Source of the DNA: Nocardioides cavernae
GTDB lineage: Bacteria > Actinomycetota > Actinomycetes > Propionibacteriales > Nocardioidaceae
Assembly (NCBI RefSeq): GCF_013410035.1
Contig: NZ_JACCBW010000002.1
Coordinates: forward strand, 124,001 to 188,000
DNA: 64,000 nt
Direction of reading: 5' to 3'
This document shows positions 42,936 to 51,771 of the stretch, in pieces. How positions within the stretch are numbered: position 1 is the stretch's first letter; each line of letters begins with the position of its first letter. The notes beneath the pieces are model-generated. The model was given only the letters and a program-made list of their open reading frames with translations, ran no database searches and was not told the DNA's origin. A program made the position numbers and the translations under genes.

Positions 42936-43178
42936 ATGAAGCGCGAACGGGACAGTCACACGGTCGATCTCACCGGGCGCATCCAGTCGCTGGAGCAGTT
43001 CACGGGGTCGCTGGTCGCCCGCCCGCAGGTGGGGGGCGGCGACCGCGACGCCATCCCGATCAACGCCGCCCCGGTCTCGCTGGTGCCGCGGCCGCGACGC
43101 TCGCGCGTCTTCCTGCGCGGTGGCGAAGGGCACGGCGTCTTCGCCGACCTCACGCTCACCGCGCCGGTGCCCGACTGA
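42936..43178 (+). CDS. Small hypothetical protein (80 residues)
   Basis: ATG 42936 follows GGAAGGGG at 42921. The protein is charged and Arg/Asp-rich (MKRERDSHTVDLTGRIQSL ... VFADLTLTAPVPD) with no signal peptide or membrane segment. No family recognised. It sits between the second surface-protein gene and the PQQ-like protein, in a region with strong upstream conservation, so it may be a regulator or chaperone of the cluster (inference). Confidence 0.45.
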   Translation: MKRERDSHTVDLTGRIQSLEQFTGSLVARPQVGGGDRDAIPINAAPVSLVPRPRRSRVFLRGGEGHGVFADLTLTAPVPD

Positions 43179-43254
43179 GCAGCTGACCGAGACGTGTGAC
43201 GCACGCATCGGGTGCGCCCCGATGTGCCTCCGACGAGGCGGGCGAGGGCTCACC

Positions 43255-43260
43255 TAGAGT
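43255..43260 (+). promoter_or_regulatory. Leaderless -10 box TAGAGT
   Basis: TAGAGT ends 6 bases before GTG 43267. Confidence 0.5.
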
Positions 43261-43266
43261 CGCCCG

Positions 43267-44766
43267 GTGGTCTGGCTGCTCGGTGCGCTCGTGCTGGCCT
43301 GGGTTGCCTGGGGGCCGGTCGTCCTGCTCGTCGCGGCGGGCCTCCTCTGCGTCCCCCGCGTGCGCTGGTGGGTCCAGGACCGGGTCCACGTCAGTCGCCG
43401 CGTCGCGGCCTGGGCGGCGGGAGCCGTCGCCGTCCTGGCCGCCGCCGTGCTGGTGGTGCCCGACGGCTGGCTCCCGATCCCGCCGGCACCGGGCGTGTGG
43501 GCCGGACCCGCGTACGTCGGTCGCCCGGCGAACCCGCACGAGCTCGCGGCGAGCACGCTGCCGCAGAACCCCCACCGCGCGGTCGGCGACCCGGTCGACC
43601 GCCCCGGACCACTCGGGCGCCAGCCCGAGGTCGACACCGGCTGGTTCGGCCTGCAGCACTGCGGCCGGCTCGCGCTGGCCTCGTCGGGCTCCCTCGTCGC
43701 GCTGTGCACCTCGCGGTCCGGGCAGGTCGTGCGACTGGTCGACCCGGACTCGCTGCGCCCGACCGCGACGCAGGAGCTCCCCGAGCGACCCGACGGGTCG
43801 GCCTGCACCGGCGACAGCTACCTCGACGCAGCCGACCGCCTGGTCGTGGCCGCCGGCGACCGGGTGGTCCTCGCCGTCGGCACGGTCGAGGACGGGAAGC
43901 AGTCCCTCGGCGTCGACGCCACGTGGGACCTCAGGCCGTACGTCCCCTACGGCGACTGCGTCGTCGCCCTCGCGCCCGACTTCTCGGGACGCATCTGGTG
44001 GGCCTCGGCCGCCGGGCTGACCGGCACGCTCGACCCCGCCACCGAGCAGGTGGGGGTGATCGACCTCGGCGAGGAGGTCCGGCGCGGCATCGCCACCGAC
44101 GAGGGCGGAGCGTACGTCGTCACCGACACCGCCCTGCACCGCCTGGCCGTCGGCGTCGACGGCACCCCGCAGCCCGTGTGGCGCAGCGAGTACGCCGGCG
44201 CCAGCGGGTCCGCCCCGGTCCTGCTGCCGGGTGGCGCGGTCGCGATCACCGACGAGGTCGAGGACCGGCTCGGCGTGGCCTTCCTCGCCCGCGACGACGG
44301 TCGCGTGCTGTGCCGGCAGTCCGTCTTCGATAAGGGCGACGGCGCCACCGCCAGCGACCTCGCCGTCGTCGGGTCCGGCGTGGTGGTCACCAACAACAAG
44401 GGGTACGCCTCGCCGCGCAGCGCGCTCCTCGGGTTCACCACGCAGGCCGGCATCGCGCGCGTCGACCTCGTCGACGGCGGGTGTGTCGTGAGCTGGACCA
44501 GCGACGCGGTGTCGCCGAGCGGCGGGGTCGTCGCGAGCCGGCCCAACGGCCTGGTCTACGCGTGGACCAAGCGGCCGTCCCTGACCGGGGTGAGCGCGTG
44601 GTACCTCACCGCCATCGACGCGACGACGGGCCGGAGCAGGTGGAGCGTACGCACGGGCACCGGGCTGCTGGCCGGGAACGACGGCTCGCAGGTGCTGATC
44701 GGCGCCGGCGGCACGGCCTGGGCCGGCACCCTCGCCGGCCTGGTCCGGGTGCGTGACCGCGGCTGA
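43267..44766 (+). CDS. Membrane-anchored PQQ-like beta-propeller protein
   Basis: 499 residues. Two N-terminal membrane segments (LLGALVLAWVAWGPVVLLVAAG and a second near 45-65) precede an extracytoplasmic domain of repeated beta blades such as RVVLAVGTVEDG, GSLVALCTSRSGQVVRLVD and GLVYAWTK, resembling PQQ or YVTN propellers. There is no enzyme signature. It may bind or scaffold envelope components. Leaderless GTG start. The convergent SDR gene ends 14 bases after its stop, with no terminator seen. Confidence 0.65.
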   Translation: MVWLLGALVLAWVAWGPVVLLVAAGLLCVPRVRWWVQDRVHVSRRVAAWAAGAVAVLAAAVLVVPDGWLPIPPAPGVWAGPAYVGRPANPHELAASTLPQNPHRAVGDPVDRPGPLGRQPEVDTGWFGLQHCGRLALASSGSLVALCTSRSGQVVRLVDPDSLRPTATQELPERPDGSACTGDSYLDAADRLVVAAGDRVVLAVGTVEDGKQSLGVDATWDLRPYVPYGDCVVALAPDFSGRIWWASAAGLTGTLDPATEQVGVIDLGEEVRRGIATDEGGAYVVTDTALHRLAVGVDGTPQPVWRSEYAGASGSAPVLLPGGAVAITDEVEDRLGVAFLARDDGRVLCRQSVFDKGDGATASDLAVVGSGVVVTNNKGYASPRSALLGFTTQAGIARVDLVDGGCVVSWTSDAVSPSGGVVASRPNGLVYAWTKRPSLTGVSAWYLTAIDATTGRSRWSVRTGTGLLAGNDGSQVLIGAGGTAWAGTLAGLVRVRDRG

Positions 44767-44780
44767 CGACCGGGGCGGGC

Positions 44781-45710
44781 CTAGGGCCAGCGGAGGCCGA
44801 CGGTCGCCTCGCTCAGCTCCCACAGGCGCCGCTGGGCGACCTCGTCGCGGGCGAGCGGGGTCGTGTCGACGATGCGCGGCGGGCCGCTCGCCTGGCCCGG
44901 ACCGCCCGGGCCGACGTACGTGCCGCCCGGCAGGTCGGCGGTCGCCGCCATCAGCGTGGGCCAGGCCCCGGCCTCGGCCGACTGCGACACCGCGCGGACG
45001 GCCGCGTCCAGGATCGAGGAGATCCGCCCCTGGGTGGTGCCGAGCTGGCCGTTCACCACGAGGTGGGTGCCGGCGAAGCCGGGGTGCGCCGCCAGCGCCG
45101 TCACCGGCAGCCCGGCACGTCGGAGCCGCCGGTCGAGCTCGAAGGTGAAGAGCAGGTTGGCGAGCTTGGACTGCCCGTAGACCCGCCACCGGCTGTAGCG
45201 CCGACGCGCGCGCGGGTCGCCCAGCGGTGCCGAGTGCGCCAGGCGGTGGGCCAGGGAGGAGAGGTTCACGATGCGGCCGTCCCCGGACGCGACGACCTGG
45301 TCGAGGAGCAGGCCGGTGAGCAGGAACGGGCCGAAGTGGTTGGTCGCCATCTGCGACTCCAGCCCGTCGGCCGTGCGCCGGTGGGGGCTCGCCATGATCC
45401 CCGCGTTGTTGACCAGCAGGTCGATCGGCCCGAGCCGGGCGGCGTCGTCGGCGGCGGCTCGCACGGACGCCAGGTCGGCGAGGTCCACGACGACGTGCTC
45501 GAGCAGGGCGCCGGGCACCTCGTCCGTGATGGCCCCGGCTGCGGCGTCGAGCTTGGCGGAGGTACGCCCGGCCAGGGCGACGCGGGCACCGTGGCGGGCC
45601 AGCTCGAGCGCGGTGTGGAAGCCGAGGCCGCCGACCGTCGGTCCGGTGACGAGCGCGGTCCGGCCGGTCAGGTCGGGGATGTCGGCCGTCGTCCAGGTGG
45701 CCCCGCTCAT
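44781..45710 (-). CDS. Short-chain dehydrogenase/reductase
   Basis: 309 residues with GPTVGGLGFHTA cofactor binding, NNAGIMASP, the Ser in NLSSLAH and Y-x3-K in VYGQSKLANLLF. It resembles retinol dehydrogenase-like NADP oxidoreductases acting on lipophilic alcohols or ketones. Its ATG overlaps the stop of the mycothiol-dependent isomerase-like gene by ATGA, so both are translated together. No clue to substrate; the partner's mycothiol dependence hints at detoxification. Confidence 0.88.
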   Translation of the reverse strand: MSGATWTTADIPDLTGRTALVTGPTVGGLGFHTALELARHGARVALAGRTSAKLDAAAGAITDEVPGALLEHVVVDLADLASVRAAADDAARLGPIDLLVNNAGIMASPHRRTADGLESQMATNHFGPFLLTGLLLDQVVASGDGRIVNLSSLAHRLAHSAPLGDPRARRRYSRWRVYGQSKLANLLFTFELDRRLRRAGLPVTALAAHPGFAGTHLVVNGQLGTTQGRISSILDAAVRAVSQSAEAGAWPTLMAATADLPGGTYVGPGGPGQASGPPRIVDTTPLARDEVAQRRLWELSEATVGLRWP

Positions 45711-46537
45711 GGGGTGACGCCCATCGACGAGACGACGCGTTCGCCGAGGGCGGCGTCGCCGCTCACCCGGACCTCGCCCGCCGCTGCGGGTGCGCGCCGG
45801 CCGCCGGCGAGCAGGACGAAGGTCTCGCGACGCATCGCGAGGGTCACGGTGGGATCGCCGTCCCCGGCGGTCCCGCGCCGGCCGCGGCCGTCGTCGCCGA
45901 CCACCGCGGTGACCGGTGCGTGGCCGGCGACCTCGAGCCGGACGACGCTGCCGACGGGGGCCTGGGCGCGTTTGCCCACGATGAAGGGCAGGCTCTCCAT
46001 CAGGTAGTCGGCCGTGTGGATCGCGGGTGCCGAGTCGAGGTTGCCCGGCGTGCCCAGCGCACGGCGTACGTCCTGCTCGTGCATCCAGACGTCCAGCGGC
46101 CGGTTGCGCAGGAGCAGACCGGTGGTCCAGCCGATCGCGCCGAAGGCACCGGGCGCGGGCGCGTCCGGGTCGGTCGGCGGGTCCGCGAGCAGCTGGGTGT
46201 GCCGGGCGGTCGTGGACTCGCGGATCTCGGTGATCAGGTCGTCCGGCGGCGCCTCCCGTCGTGCGACCACGCCCTGCTCGGTGAACTGGCCCATCGCCCC
46301 GCGGGCGTGCGGCACGACGCCGACCTCCACGTCGTCGTGGGGGCGTCCGGCCAGCAGCGCCTCGAGGTGCGCGGTGTGGGCGGCCACGGCACGCACGTCC
46401 CACCCGGGCAGGTCGGTGGGCGTCGACCACTGGTCGGGTCCGACGTGCTCGAGGACGCGGGTGAAGGAGTCGACCGCCTCCCACCAGATCGCGACGAGGG
46501 CTGAAAGGCGTGCGGCGTCGTTCTGCTCCTCCGGCAT
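45707..46537 (-). CDS. Maleylpyruvate isomerase-like mycothiol-dependent enzyme
   Basis: 276 residues. The N-terminal DinB-like four-helix part contains WDVRAVAAHTAHLEALL, and further His residues (DVWMHEQDVRRAL) make up the metal site of the mycothiol-dependent maleylpyruvate isomerase family. These enzymes use mycothiol as cofactor in isomerisation or detoxification. An ATGA overlap couples it to the following SDR gene. ATG 46537 is supported by a TAGGCT -10 7 bases upstream; a longer version would start in a GC-rich, non-conserved stretch. Confidence 0.8.
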   Translation of the reverse strand: MPEEQNDAARLSALVAIWWEAVDSFTRVLEHVGPDQWSTPTDLPGWDVRAVAAHTAHLEALLAGRPHDDVEVGVVPHARGAMGQFTEQGVVARREAPPDDLITEIRESTTARHTQLLADPPTDPDAPAPGAFGAIGWTTGLLLRNRPLDVWMHEQDVRRALGTPGNLDSAPAIHTADYLMESLPFIVGKRAQAPVGSVVRLEVAGHAPVTAVVGDDGRGRRGTAGDGDPTVTLAMRRETFVLLAGGRRAPAAAGEVRVSGDAALGERVVSSMGVTP

Positions 46538-46544
46538 GGTGTGC

Positions 46545-46550
46545 AGCCTA
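46545..46550 (-). promoter_or_regulatory. Leaderless -10 box TAGGCT
   Basis: On the minus strand TAGGCT ends 7 bases before ATG 46537. Confidence 0.5.
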
Positions 46551-46599
46551 GGGCTCACCCTCAGGGCGGGGCGCAGGGGCAAGGCCCGGTCAAGGTTCA

Positions 46600-46637
46600 G
46601 CCGTTCGACCACGCCGACGAGGCGAACGGCCTAGCGT
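46600..46637 (+). promoter_or_regulatory. Promoter with inverted repeat before the third surface-protein gene
   Basis: GCCGTTCG (46600-46607) and CGAACGGC (46623-46630) are perfect 8-bp arms 15 bases apart, immediately before the -10 TAGCGT (46632-46637). The arms cover the -35, a likely operator. The leader to ATG 46695 is about 50 bases. Confidence 0.5.
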
Positions 46638-46694
46638 CCGGGGCACCGACCGGGCCGACCAGCGGCACCGTGTCTCTCGAAGTGGGGATCCTCC

Positions 46695-48407
46695 ATGCAC
46701 GCACGTCTGCGTCGGCCTGCCGTCGCGCTCCTCGCCACCACGCTGGCCGCCGGCGTCCTCGGTGCCGCGCCAGCCGCGGAGGCCGCGGCCGTCGGCTCGA
46801 TCGAAGGGGCCGTCACCGGCCCCGGGGGCGCTGCGATCCCCTTCGCCCAGGTCACCTTCTACGTCCTCGACCCCGCCACCCGTGAGTTCACCTGGTTCCA
46901 GGACGGATGGGCGCGGGCCGACGGCGAGGGAAGGTACTCCAAGGACCTCCCTGCGGGCGACTACCTCGTGCAGTTCAGCGACTTCCAGAGCGGCGACCAC
47001 CTGACCGAGTACTGGGACGACGCCTACGACCGGGACGACGCGGACGTCGTGACCGTGGGCGCCGGCGACGAGAAGGTCGCCGACGCGGAGCTGGCCCCCG
47101 CTGCCCACGTCACCGGACGCCTGACCGGGCCGGGAGGGGCTCCCGTCGGCTTCACGACCGTGTACGCCTTCCGCCACATGACGACCGAGAGCGGCTTCGA
47201 GTACCACCAGCAGATCGGCGGTGCCCAGACCGACGCGAACGGCGCCTACGACATCGGCACGCTCGCCCCGGGCATCTACCGCATCCAGTTCGGCGACTCC
47301 TACTCCATGGGCGGCCAGCAGACCGACCACGCCACCGAGTGGTGGGCCGACAGGGCCAGCCTGGAGTCCGGCACCGACCTGGTCGTGCCGGCCGCGGGCC
47401 GAGAGGGGATCGACGCCGAGCTCGGGCTCGACTCCGAGGTGTCCGGCCGCGTCGTCGGCGCCGACGACACCGGCCTCGAGGGCGTCGTCGTCGGCGCTGC
47501 CCGCAAGATCGGCACGCAGTGGCACGTCGTGGCGACCACGCGGACGTCCGAGGACGGGACCTACCTCCTCGACGGTCTCCAGACCGGCACCTACCGGTTC
47601 GTCTTCAACGACTTCAGCAACGGCGAGCCGATCGTGGAGTGGTGGGACGACACCGCCTTCCGCGGCAAGGCGACCGCCGTGGAGGTGGGTCCGAACACCG
47701 AGGTCGAGGGCATCGACGCCGCGCTGGTCGCGGGCGAGCACGACGACGAGGTCGGTCTGACGGTGACCAACACCATCCAGCCCACGATCTCGGGCTCGCC
47801 GGTGGTGGGCTCGACGCTGACCGCGTCGACCGGCACCTGGAACCCGCAGCCGACGCAGTACTTCTTCGAGTGGTTCATCGACGGGGTCCCGCTCATGGGG
47901 CACTACGAGTCCACCTACGTCCCGACGGCGGCCGACGTCGGCAAGTCGATCTCGGTCCTGGTGACCGCGGGAGGCGTGGAGGACCACGCGTACGGGAACG
48001 CGATGTCCGCCTCGACCGCACCCGTTGCGGGCGCGCCGGTGATCGCCCCGCCGGCTACCTCGACGACCCCCGCGACGGGCCTGCCGACGACACCTCCGGC
48101 GACGACCGCGCCCACCGTCGACGTCCCCGCCGGCCTCGCCGCGGTCCTGCGGGGCGTGGACACCTCGGGCAAGCCCCGGGTGGGCAGGACGGTCAAGGTG
48201 ACGGGTCTCGACACGCTGTTCCGCTCCACCACCGCGGTCTCCTACACGTTCCAGTGGTTCGCCGGGAGCACGAAGGTCAAGAAGGCCACGAGGTCGAAGC
48301 TCAAGGTCGTCCCGTCGATGAAGGGCACGAAGCTCGCGGTGAGGGTGACCGCGACCGCCGCATCGACCTCGAGGTCGGTGAAGCTCAAGGTCGGCCGGGT
48401 GTCCTGA
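46695..48407 (+). CDS. Secreted surface protein, three carboxypeptidase-regulatory-like modules plus two C-terminal domains
   Basis: 570 residues. Signal peptide ends AAEAAA. Three modules (starts GSIEGAV, HVTGRL, SEVSGRV) precede an Ig-like domain (SGSPVVGSTLTASTGTWNP) and, after a Thr/Pro linker, a second domain GKPRVGRTVKVTGL ... LKVGRVS closely like the last domain of the protein at 37906. It is a paralogue of the two upstream surface proteins. Probable cell-surface or matrix protein. The start has only a weak SD (GGGGAT). Confidence 0.75.
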   Translation: MHARLRRPAVALLATTLAAGVLGAAPAAEAAAVGSIEGAVTGPGGAAIPFAQVTFYVLDPATREFTWFQDGWARADGEGRYSKDLPAGDYLVQFSDFQSGDHLTEYWDDAYDRDDADVVTVGAGDEKVADAELAPAAHVTGRLTGPGGAPVGFTTVYAFRHMTTESGFEYHQQIGGAQTDANGAYDIGTLAPGIYRIQFGDSYSMGGQQTDHATEWWADRASLESGTDLVVPAAGREGIDAELGLDSEVSGRVVGADDTGLEGVVVGAARKIGTQWHVVATTRTSEDGTYLLDGLQTGTYRFVFNDFSNGEPIVEWWDDTAFRGKATAVEVGPNTEVEGIDAALVAGEHDDEVGLTVTNTIQPTISGSPVVGSTLTASTGTWNPQPTQYFFEWFIDGVPLMGHYESTYVPTAADVGKSISVLVTAGGVEDHAYGNAMSASTAPVAGAPVIAPPATSTTPATGLPTTPPATTAPTVDVPAGLAAVLRGVDTSGKPRVGRTVKVTGLDTLFRSTTAVSYTFQWFAGSTKVKKATRSKLKVVPSMKGTKLAVRVTATAASTSRSVKLKVGRVS

Positions 48408-48430
48408 CACCCTCGCTGGACCTCGACCGG

Positions 48431-48471
48431 GACGGCGCAACCCACCCCTGCGGGGGTCGGGTTGCGCCGTC
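48431..48471 (+). terminator. Strong hairpin terminator after the third surface-protein gene
   Basis: GACGGCGCAACCC / GGGTTGCGCCGTC, 13 perfect pairs, continuing inward with ACCCC / GGGGT around a short loop. Confidence 0.7.
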
Positions 48472-48527
48472 CGCGCGTCGGACGGCCCTACGCTGCCCCG
48501 AACGGACCACCTCACGAAGGAGACGTC

Positions 48528-48740
48528 ATGGGTATCGGCATCGGCATCCTGCTGCTCGTCATCGGCCTGATCCTGCTGTTCGCCATCAAGGAGTTCCCCG
48601 CGTCCGTCCAGGAGGTCGTCGACCCCGGCACGGTCGGCTGGATCCTCGTGATCGCGGGCGTGCTGGCCCTCGTGCTGAGCCTCGTGATGAACAACCAGCG
48701 CTCCCGCACGACGCACGTCGAGGAGCGGCGCGACCTCTGA
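48528..48740 (+). CDS. Small two-segment membrane protein (DUF6458-like)
   Basis: 70 residues with two hydrophobic segments (GIGIGILLLVIGLILLF and GWILVIAGVLALVLSLVM) and a charged tail. ATG 48528 follows AAGGAG by a normal distance. It matches the pattern of small actinobacterial DUF6458 proteins, function unknown. It lies between two secreted-protein genes with its own ribosome binding site. Confidence 0.75.
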   Translation: MGIGIGILLLVIGLILLFAIKEFPASVQEVVDPGTVGWILVIAGVLALVLSLVMNNQRSRTTHVEERRDL

Positions 48741-48825
48741 GGTCCGGCGTGGCAACCTTTCGGACCCGGCGCGCGTCTCCGTGTCCAGCGGGGCCGTCGG
48801 TGCCGCACGCCCGACAGGAGCAGCA

Positions 48826-50112
48826 GTGGTACGTCGTCTCGCCCAGGTGGTGCTCGCGCTCGCCGTGGCAGCCATCCCCGTCGTCGTCACGACGAGCCCC
48901 TCCGAGGCCCGGCCGAGCTACGGCCTGAGCGTGCCCTCGGTGTTCTCGCCCAACGGTGACGGCGTGCAGGACAGCGTGCGGGTGCGCTACACCGTGCCCG
49001 AGCCGACGAGGGTCCGCCTCGAGGTCTCCCGCGCCGGCCGCGGCAAGGGCCGGGTGGTGCGGAAGGTCGACCTCGGCTGGAAGGTCAAGGGCACCTACAG
49101 GTGGACGTGGGACGGCCGCAACGAGCAGGGCAACCGCATCGGCGAAGGCCTCTACCGCGTGACCCTGGCGCTCCCCGACGGCTCCGGGGTTGCGGGGGAC
49201 CGCGTCAAGGCGGACACGTCCTTCACAGCGGAGCTGTCCTCACCCGTCCATGGCGAGCGAGGGGCGCGGGCCCGGGTCTTCCCCCGGTCGACCGAGGTCG
49301 CCGACGCCGTCGAGCTGACCGCGTACAGCGGGGAGAAGCGCCTCGAGTCCCTCCGCCTGGTCATCAGCAACGCCGTCGGCAAGGTCGTGCGCGACGCCGA
49401 CGTCGACGAGCTGCTGCTCACCGGCGGCGGCTACCGGTACGGCTACGGCAGGACCGTGGCCTGGGCGGCGAAGCGTGGAGGAAGGCCGCTCCCCAGGGGC
49501 AGCTACACCGCCGTGGTCACCGGCCGCGACAAGGCCGGCAACACCGGCATGTCCGCGCCCCTGGAGGTGTGGGTGTCCGGTGACCAGCTGGTCTGGAAGG
49601 AGACCACGACCACGGTGACCCCGAGCGAGTCCCGGGTCGGCGTGTGCGCCTACACGACCGCCAACGGGTGCGGCGAGGACCACCCGTGCGGACAGGTCGT
49701 GCCGAGCGCGCTGTTCGAGGGCGGCCTGAGCTACCGGCCCGCCGCATGCGTGCCGGCCGACCCCGACCGCTCCGACGCGGCGACCTCCCGGCACATGCTG
49801 GAGGTGCCCGAGGCGGCGGGCGTCCGCGGCCTCGGCGCGGTCCGGGTGTCGTTCGTCGGCGCACCGACGACGGCGGGTGGGCCCGACACCGGCACGCTCT
49901 CGGTCCCCGGCACGACCACCTCGACCGTGCACGGCACGTCGGGTGAGTCGGCGTGGGTCGAGGGCCCCGCGTGGGGAGAGGGGCTGGTGGCCGCCTACAA
50001 CGTGCCCCACCGCGCCCCGGCGGCCGTCTGGGACTTCGGGACGAGCGGCACCGACTCGGTCGACGTCGCGTCGTTCACCGTCGACGTACGCTACCTCGTG
50101 GTCGCCGACTGA
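48826..50112 (+). CDS. Secreted FlgD-Ig-like repeat protein
   Basis: 428 residues. GTG 48826 follows AGGAG (48816-48820). A signal peptide ends SEARP. The next region, FSPNGDGVQDSVRVRYTVPE and WDGRNEQGNRIGEGLYRVTL, is a FlgD-like Ig fold; the second half has four Cys in VGVCAYTTANGCGEDHPCG. Such domains occur in exported proteins of gliding or secretion systems and in adhesins. It belongs with the surface-protein region. Function unknown. Confidence 0.72.
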   Translation: MVRRLAQVVLALAVAAIPVVVTTSPSEARPSYGLSVPSVFSPNGDGVQDSVRVRYTVPEPTRVRLEVSRAGRGKGRVVRKVDLGWKVKGTYRWTWDGRNEQGNRIGEGLYRVTLALPDGSGVAGDRVKADTSFTAELSSPVHGERGARARVFPRSTEVADAVELTAYSGEKRLESLRLVISNAVGKVVRDADVDELLLTGGGYRYGYGRTVAWAAKRGGRPLPRGSYTAVVTGRDKAGNTGMSAPLEVWVSGDQLVWKETTTTVTPSESRVGVCAYTTANGCGEDHPCGQVVPSALFEGGLSYRPAACVPADPDRSDAATSRHMLEVPEAAGVRGLGAVRVSFVGAPTTAGGPDTGTLSVPGTTTSTVHGTSGESAWVEGPAWGEGLVAAYNVPHRAPAAVWDFGTSGTDSVDVASFTVDVRYLVVAD

Positions 50113-50122
50113 GCCGCTGCGC

Positions 50123-50728
50123 TCAGAGCCAGCCGCGCTCATGGGCGATCCGCGCCGCCTCGCTGCGGGTCGTCGCGCCGGTCTTGCCGATGGCCGCCGA
50201 CAGGTGGTTGCGGACCGTGCCCTCCGAGAGGTGCACGCGCGCCGCGATCGACGCGACCGGCGAGCCGTCGAGGGCGTACGTCAGCAGCTCGCGCTCGCGC
50301 CCGGTGAGCGGGCTCGGGCCGTCGATCAGCGACTCGGCCGCGAGGTCGGGGTCGATCACCCGCAGGCCGGAGTGGACCCGGCGCACGGCGTCGGCGAGCT
50401 GCCTGGCCGGCGTGTCCTTCACGACGAAGCCGGAGGCGCCCGCCTCGATGGCGCGGCGGACGTAGCCGGGTCGACCGAAGGTCGTGACGATCAGGGAGCG
50501 CACCCCCGGCAGCTCGCGCCGCAGTGCCTCCGCGGCGTCGATCCCGGTGAGGCCGGGCATCTCGATGTCGAGCAGGCAGACCTCGGCGTCCGAGGCGCGC
50601 GCCGCCTCCACGACCTCGTCCCCACGACCGACCTGGGCGACGACCTCGAGGTCGGTTTCCAGGTCGAGCAGCGCCGCGAGCGCGCCGCGCACGAGGGCCT
50701 GGTCGTCGGCGAGCAGCAGCCGGATCAC
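50123..50728 (-). CDS. NarL/LuxR-type response regulator
   Basis: 201 residues. Receiver with DD near the start (LLLADDQALVRG), phospho-Asp in CLLDIEMPGLTG, and KDTPARQLADAV. The C-terminal LuxR helix-turn-helix is LTGRERELLTYALDGSPVASIAARVHLSEGTVRNHLSAAI (read in two parts, from about residue 137). It is last in an ABC ATPase-permease-kinase-regulator operon. GTG 50728 overlaps the kinase stop. Presumably binds the inverted repeat at 53517. Confidence 0.92.
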   Translation of the reverse strand: MIRLLLADDQALVRGALAALLDLETDLEVVAQVGRGDEVVEAARASDAEVCLLDIEMPGLTGIDAAEALRRELPGVRSLIVTTFGRPGYVRRAIEAGASGFVVKDTPARQLADAVRRVHSGLRVIDPDLAAESLIDGPSPLTGRERELLTYALDGSPVASIAARVHLSEGTVRNHLSAAIGKTGATTRSEAARIAHERGWL

Positions 50729-51771
50729 GGAAGCCCCACCTCCACCCGGGTGCCCGGAGCGTCCGCGCGGACCGTGATCGTGCCGCCGGCACCCGACACG
50801 CGCTCGCGCATGCCGCGCAGCCCGTTGCCCTCGGCCCCGGAGCACCCCGTGCCGTCGTCGCTGACGGTGATGCCGTGCGGCCCGAGCTCGATGGTCACGG
50901 CCCGCGCCCCGGCGTGCCGCACCACGTTGGTGACGGACTCGCGCAGCACCCAGGCCAGGAGCGCGCGGTGGCGCGGGTCGGTGTCGGCGAGGTCGCCGAC
51001 CACCGTCGTCGAGATGCCTGCGTCGGCGAGCACCCGCGGCGCGGCGGCCAGCTCGGCCTCGAGGTTGCCGGCGCGCAGGCCGCCGACGGTGGAGCGCACC
51101 TCTGCGAGCGCCTGTCGTGCGGTCGCCTGGATGGAGGCGAGCTCCTCCTTGGCCCGCTCGGGGTCGATGTCGATGAGCCGCGCGGCGAGCTCGGCCTTGA
51201 CCGACAGCGCGGTCAGCGAGTGGCCCAGCACGTCGTGCACGTCGCGGGCCACCCGCTCGCGCTCCGACACGAGGGCGAACTCGCTGCGCGCGGCGTACGC
51301 CACCTGCTCGCGCTCGCCGAAGAGGCGCAGCATCACCCCGCCGAGGACGACGGGCCAGAGCATGAGGAAGAAGTAGGTGGGGTAGCCGTCGATGTCGAGC
51401 AGCGACAGCGTCGGCACGGCCGCCCACAGGCCGGCCGCCCACTTCCAGGCCGGGGCGGGCAGCTCGAGCGCCGAGAGGATCGCGAGGTAGGGCGTGAAGG
51501 AGATGACGCCGATGCCGATCACCGGCATGGTCGCGAGGGCGAGCGCGATCATGGCGGCCAGGCTCACCCAGGTGCTGTGGCGGTGGGAGTAGCCGAGCAC
51601 GTTGGCGACCGCGAAGCCGGCGATGCACACCAGCGTCCCCACCTTGGCCGCCACCGGCGCGTCGGCGTCGACGGTGGCGGAGATGGGGAACGCCAGGAAG
51701 AAGAGCCAGATGGACGCGAACGCCCACCCCCACCTCTCCCAGGGGTTGGCGGGCAGCGCCGGGTCGCTCAC
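50725..51771 (-). CDS. DesK-type sensor histidine kinase
   Basis: 348 residues with several N-terminal membrane segments, a HisKA_3 box RERVARDVHDVLGHSLTALS carrying the phosphorylated His, and an ATPase domain with ESVTNVVRHAG and NGLRGMRERV. It resembles DesK/LiaS-like kinases that sense membrane state or antimicrobial stress. It overlaps the permease stop by GTGA and the regulator start by GTGA. The signal may come from the adjoining ABC transporter. Confidence 0.9.
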   Translation of the reverse strand: MSDPALPANPWERWGWAFASIWLFFLAFPISATVDADAPVAAKVGTLVCIAGFAVANVLGYSHRHSTWVSLAAMIALALATMPVIGIGVISFTPYLAILSALELPAPAWKWAAGLWAAVPTLSLLDIDGYPTYFFLMLWPVVLGGVMLRLFGEREQVAYAARSEFALVSERERVARDVHDVLGHSLTALSVKAELAARLIDIDPERAKEELASIQATARQALAEVRSTVGGLRAGNLEAELAAAPRVLADAGISTTVVGDLADTDPRHRALLAWVLRESVTNVVRHAGARAVTIELGPHGITVSDDGTGCSGAEGNGLRGMRERVSGAGGTITVRADAPGTRVEVGLP

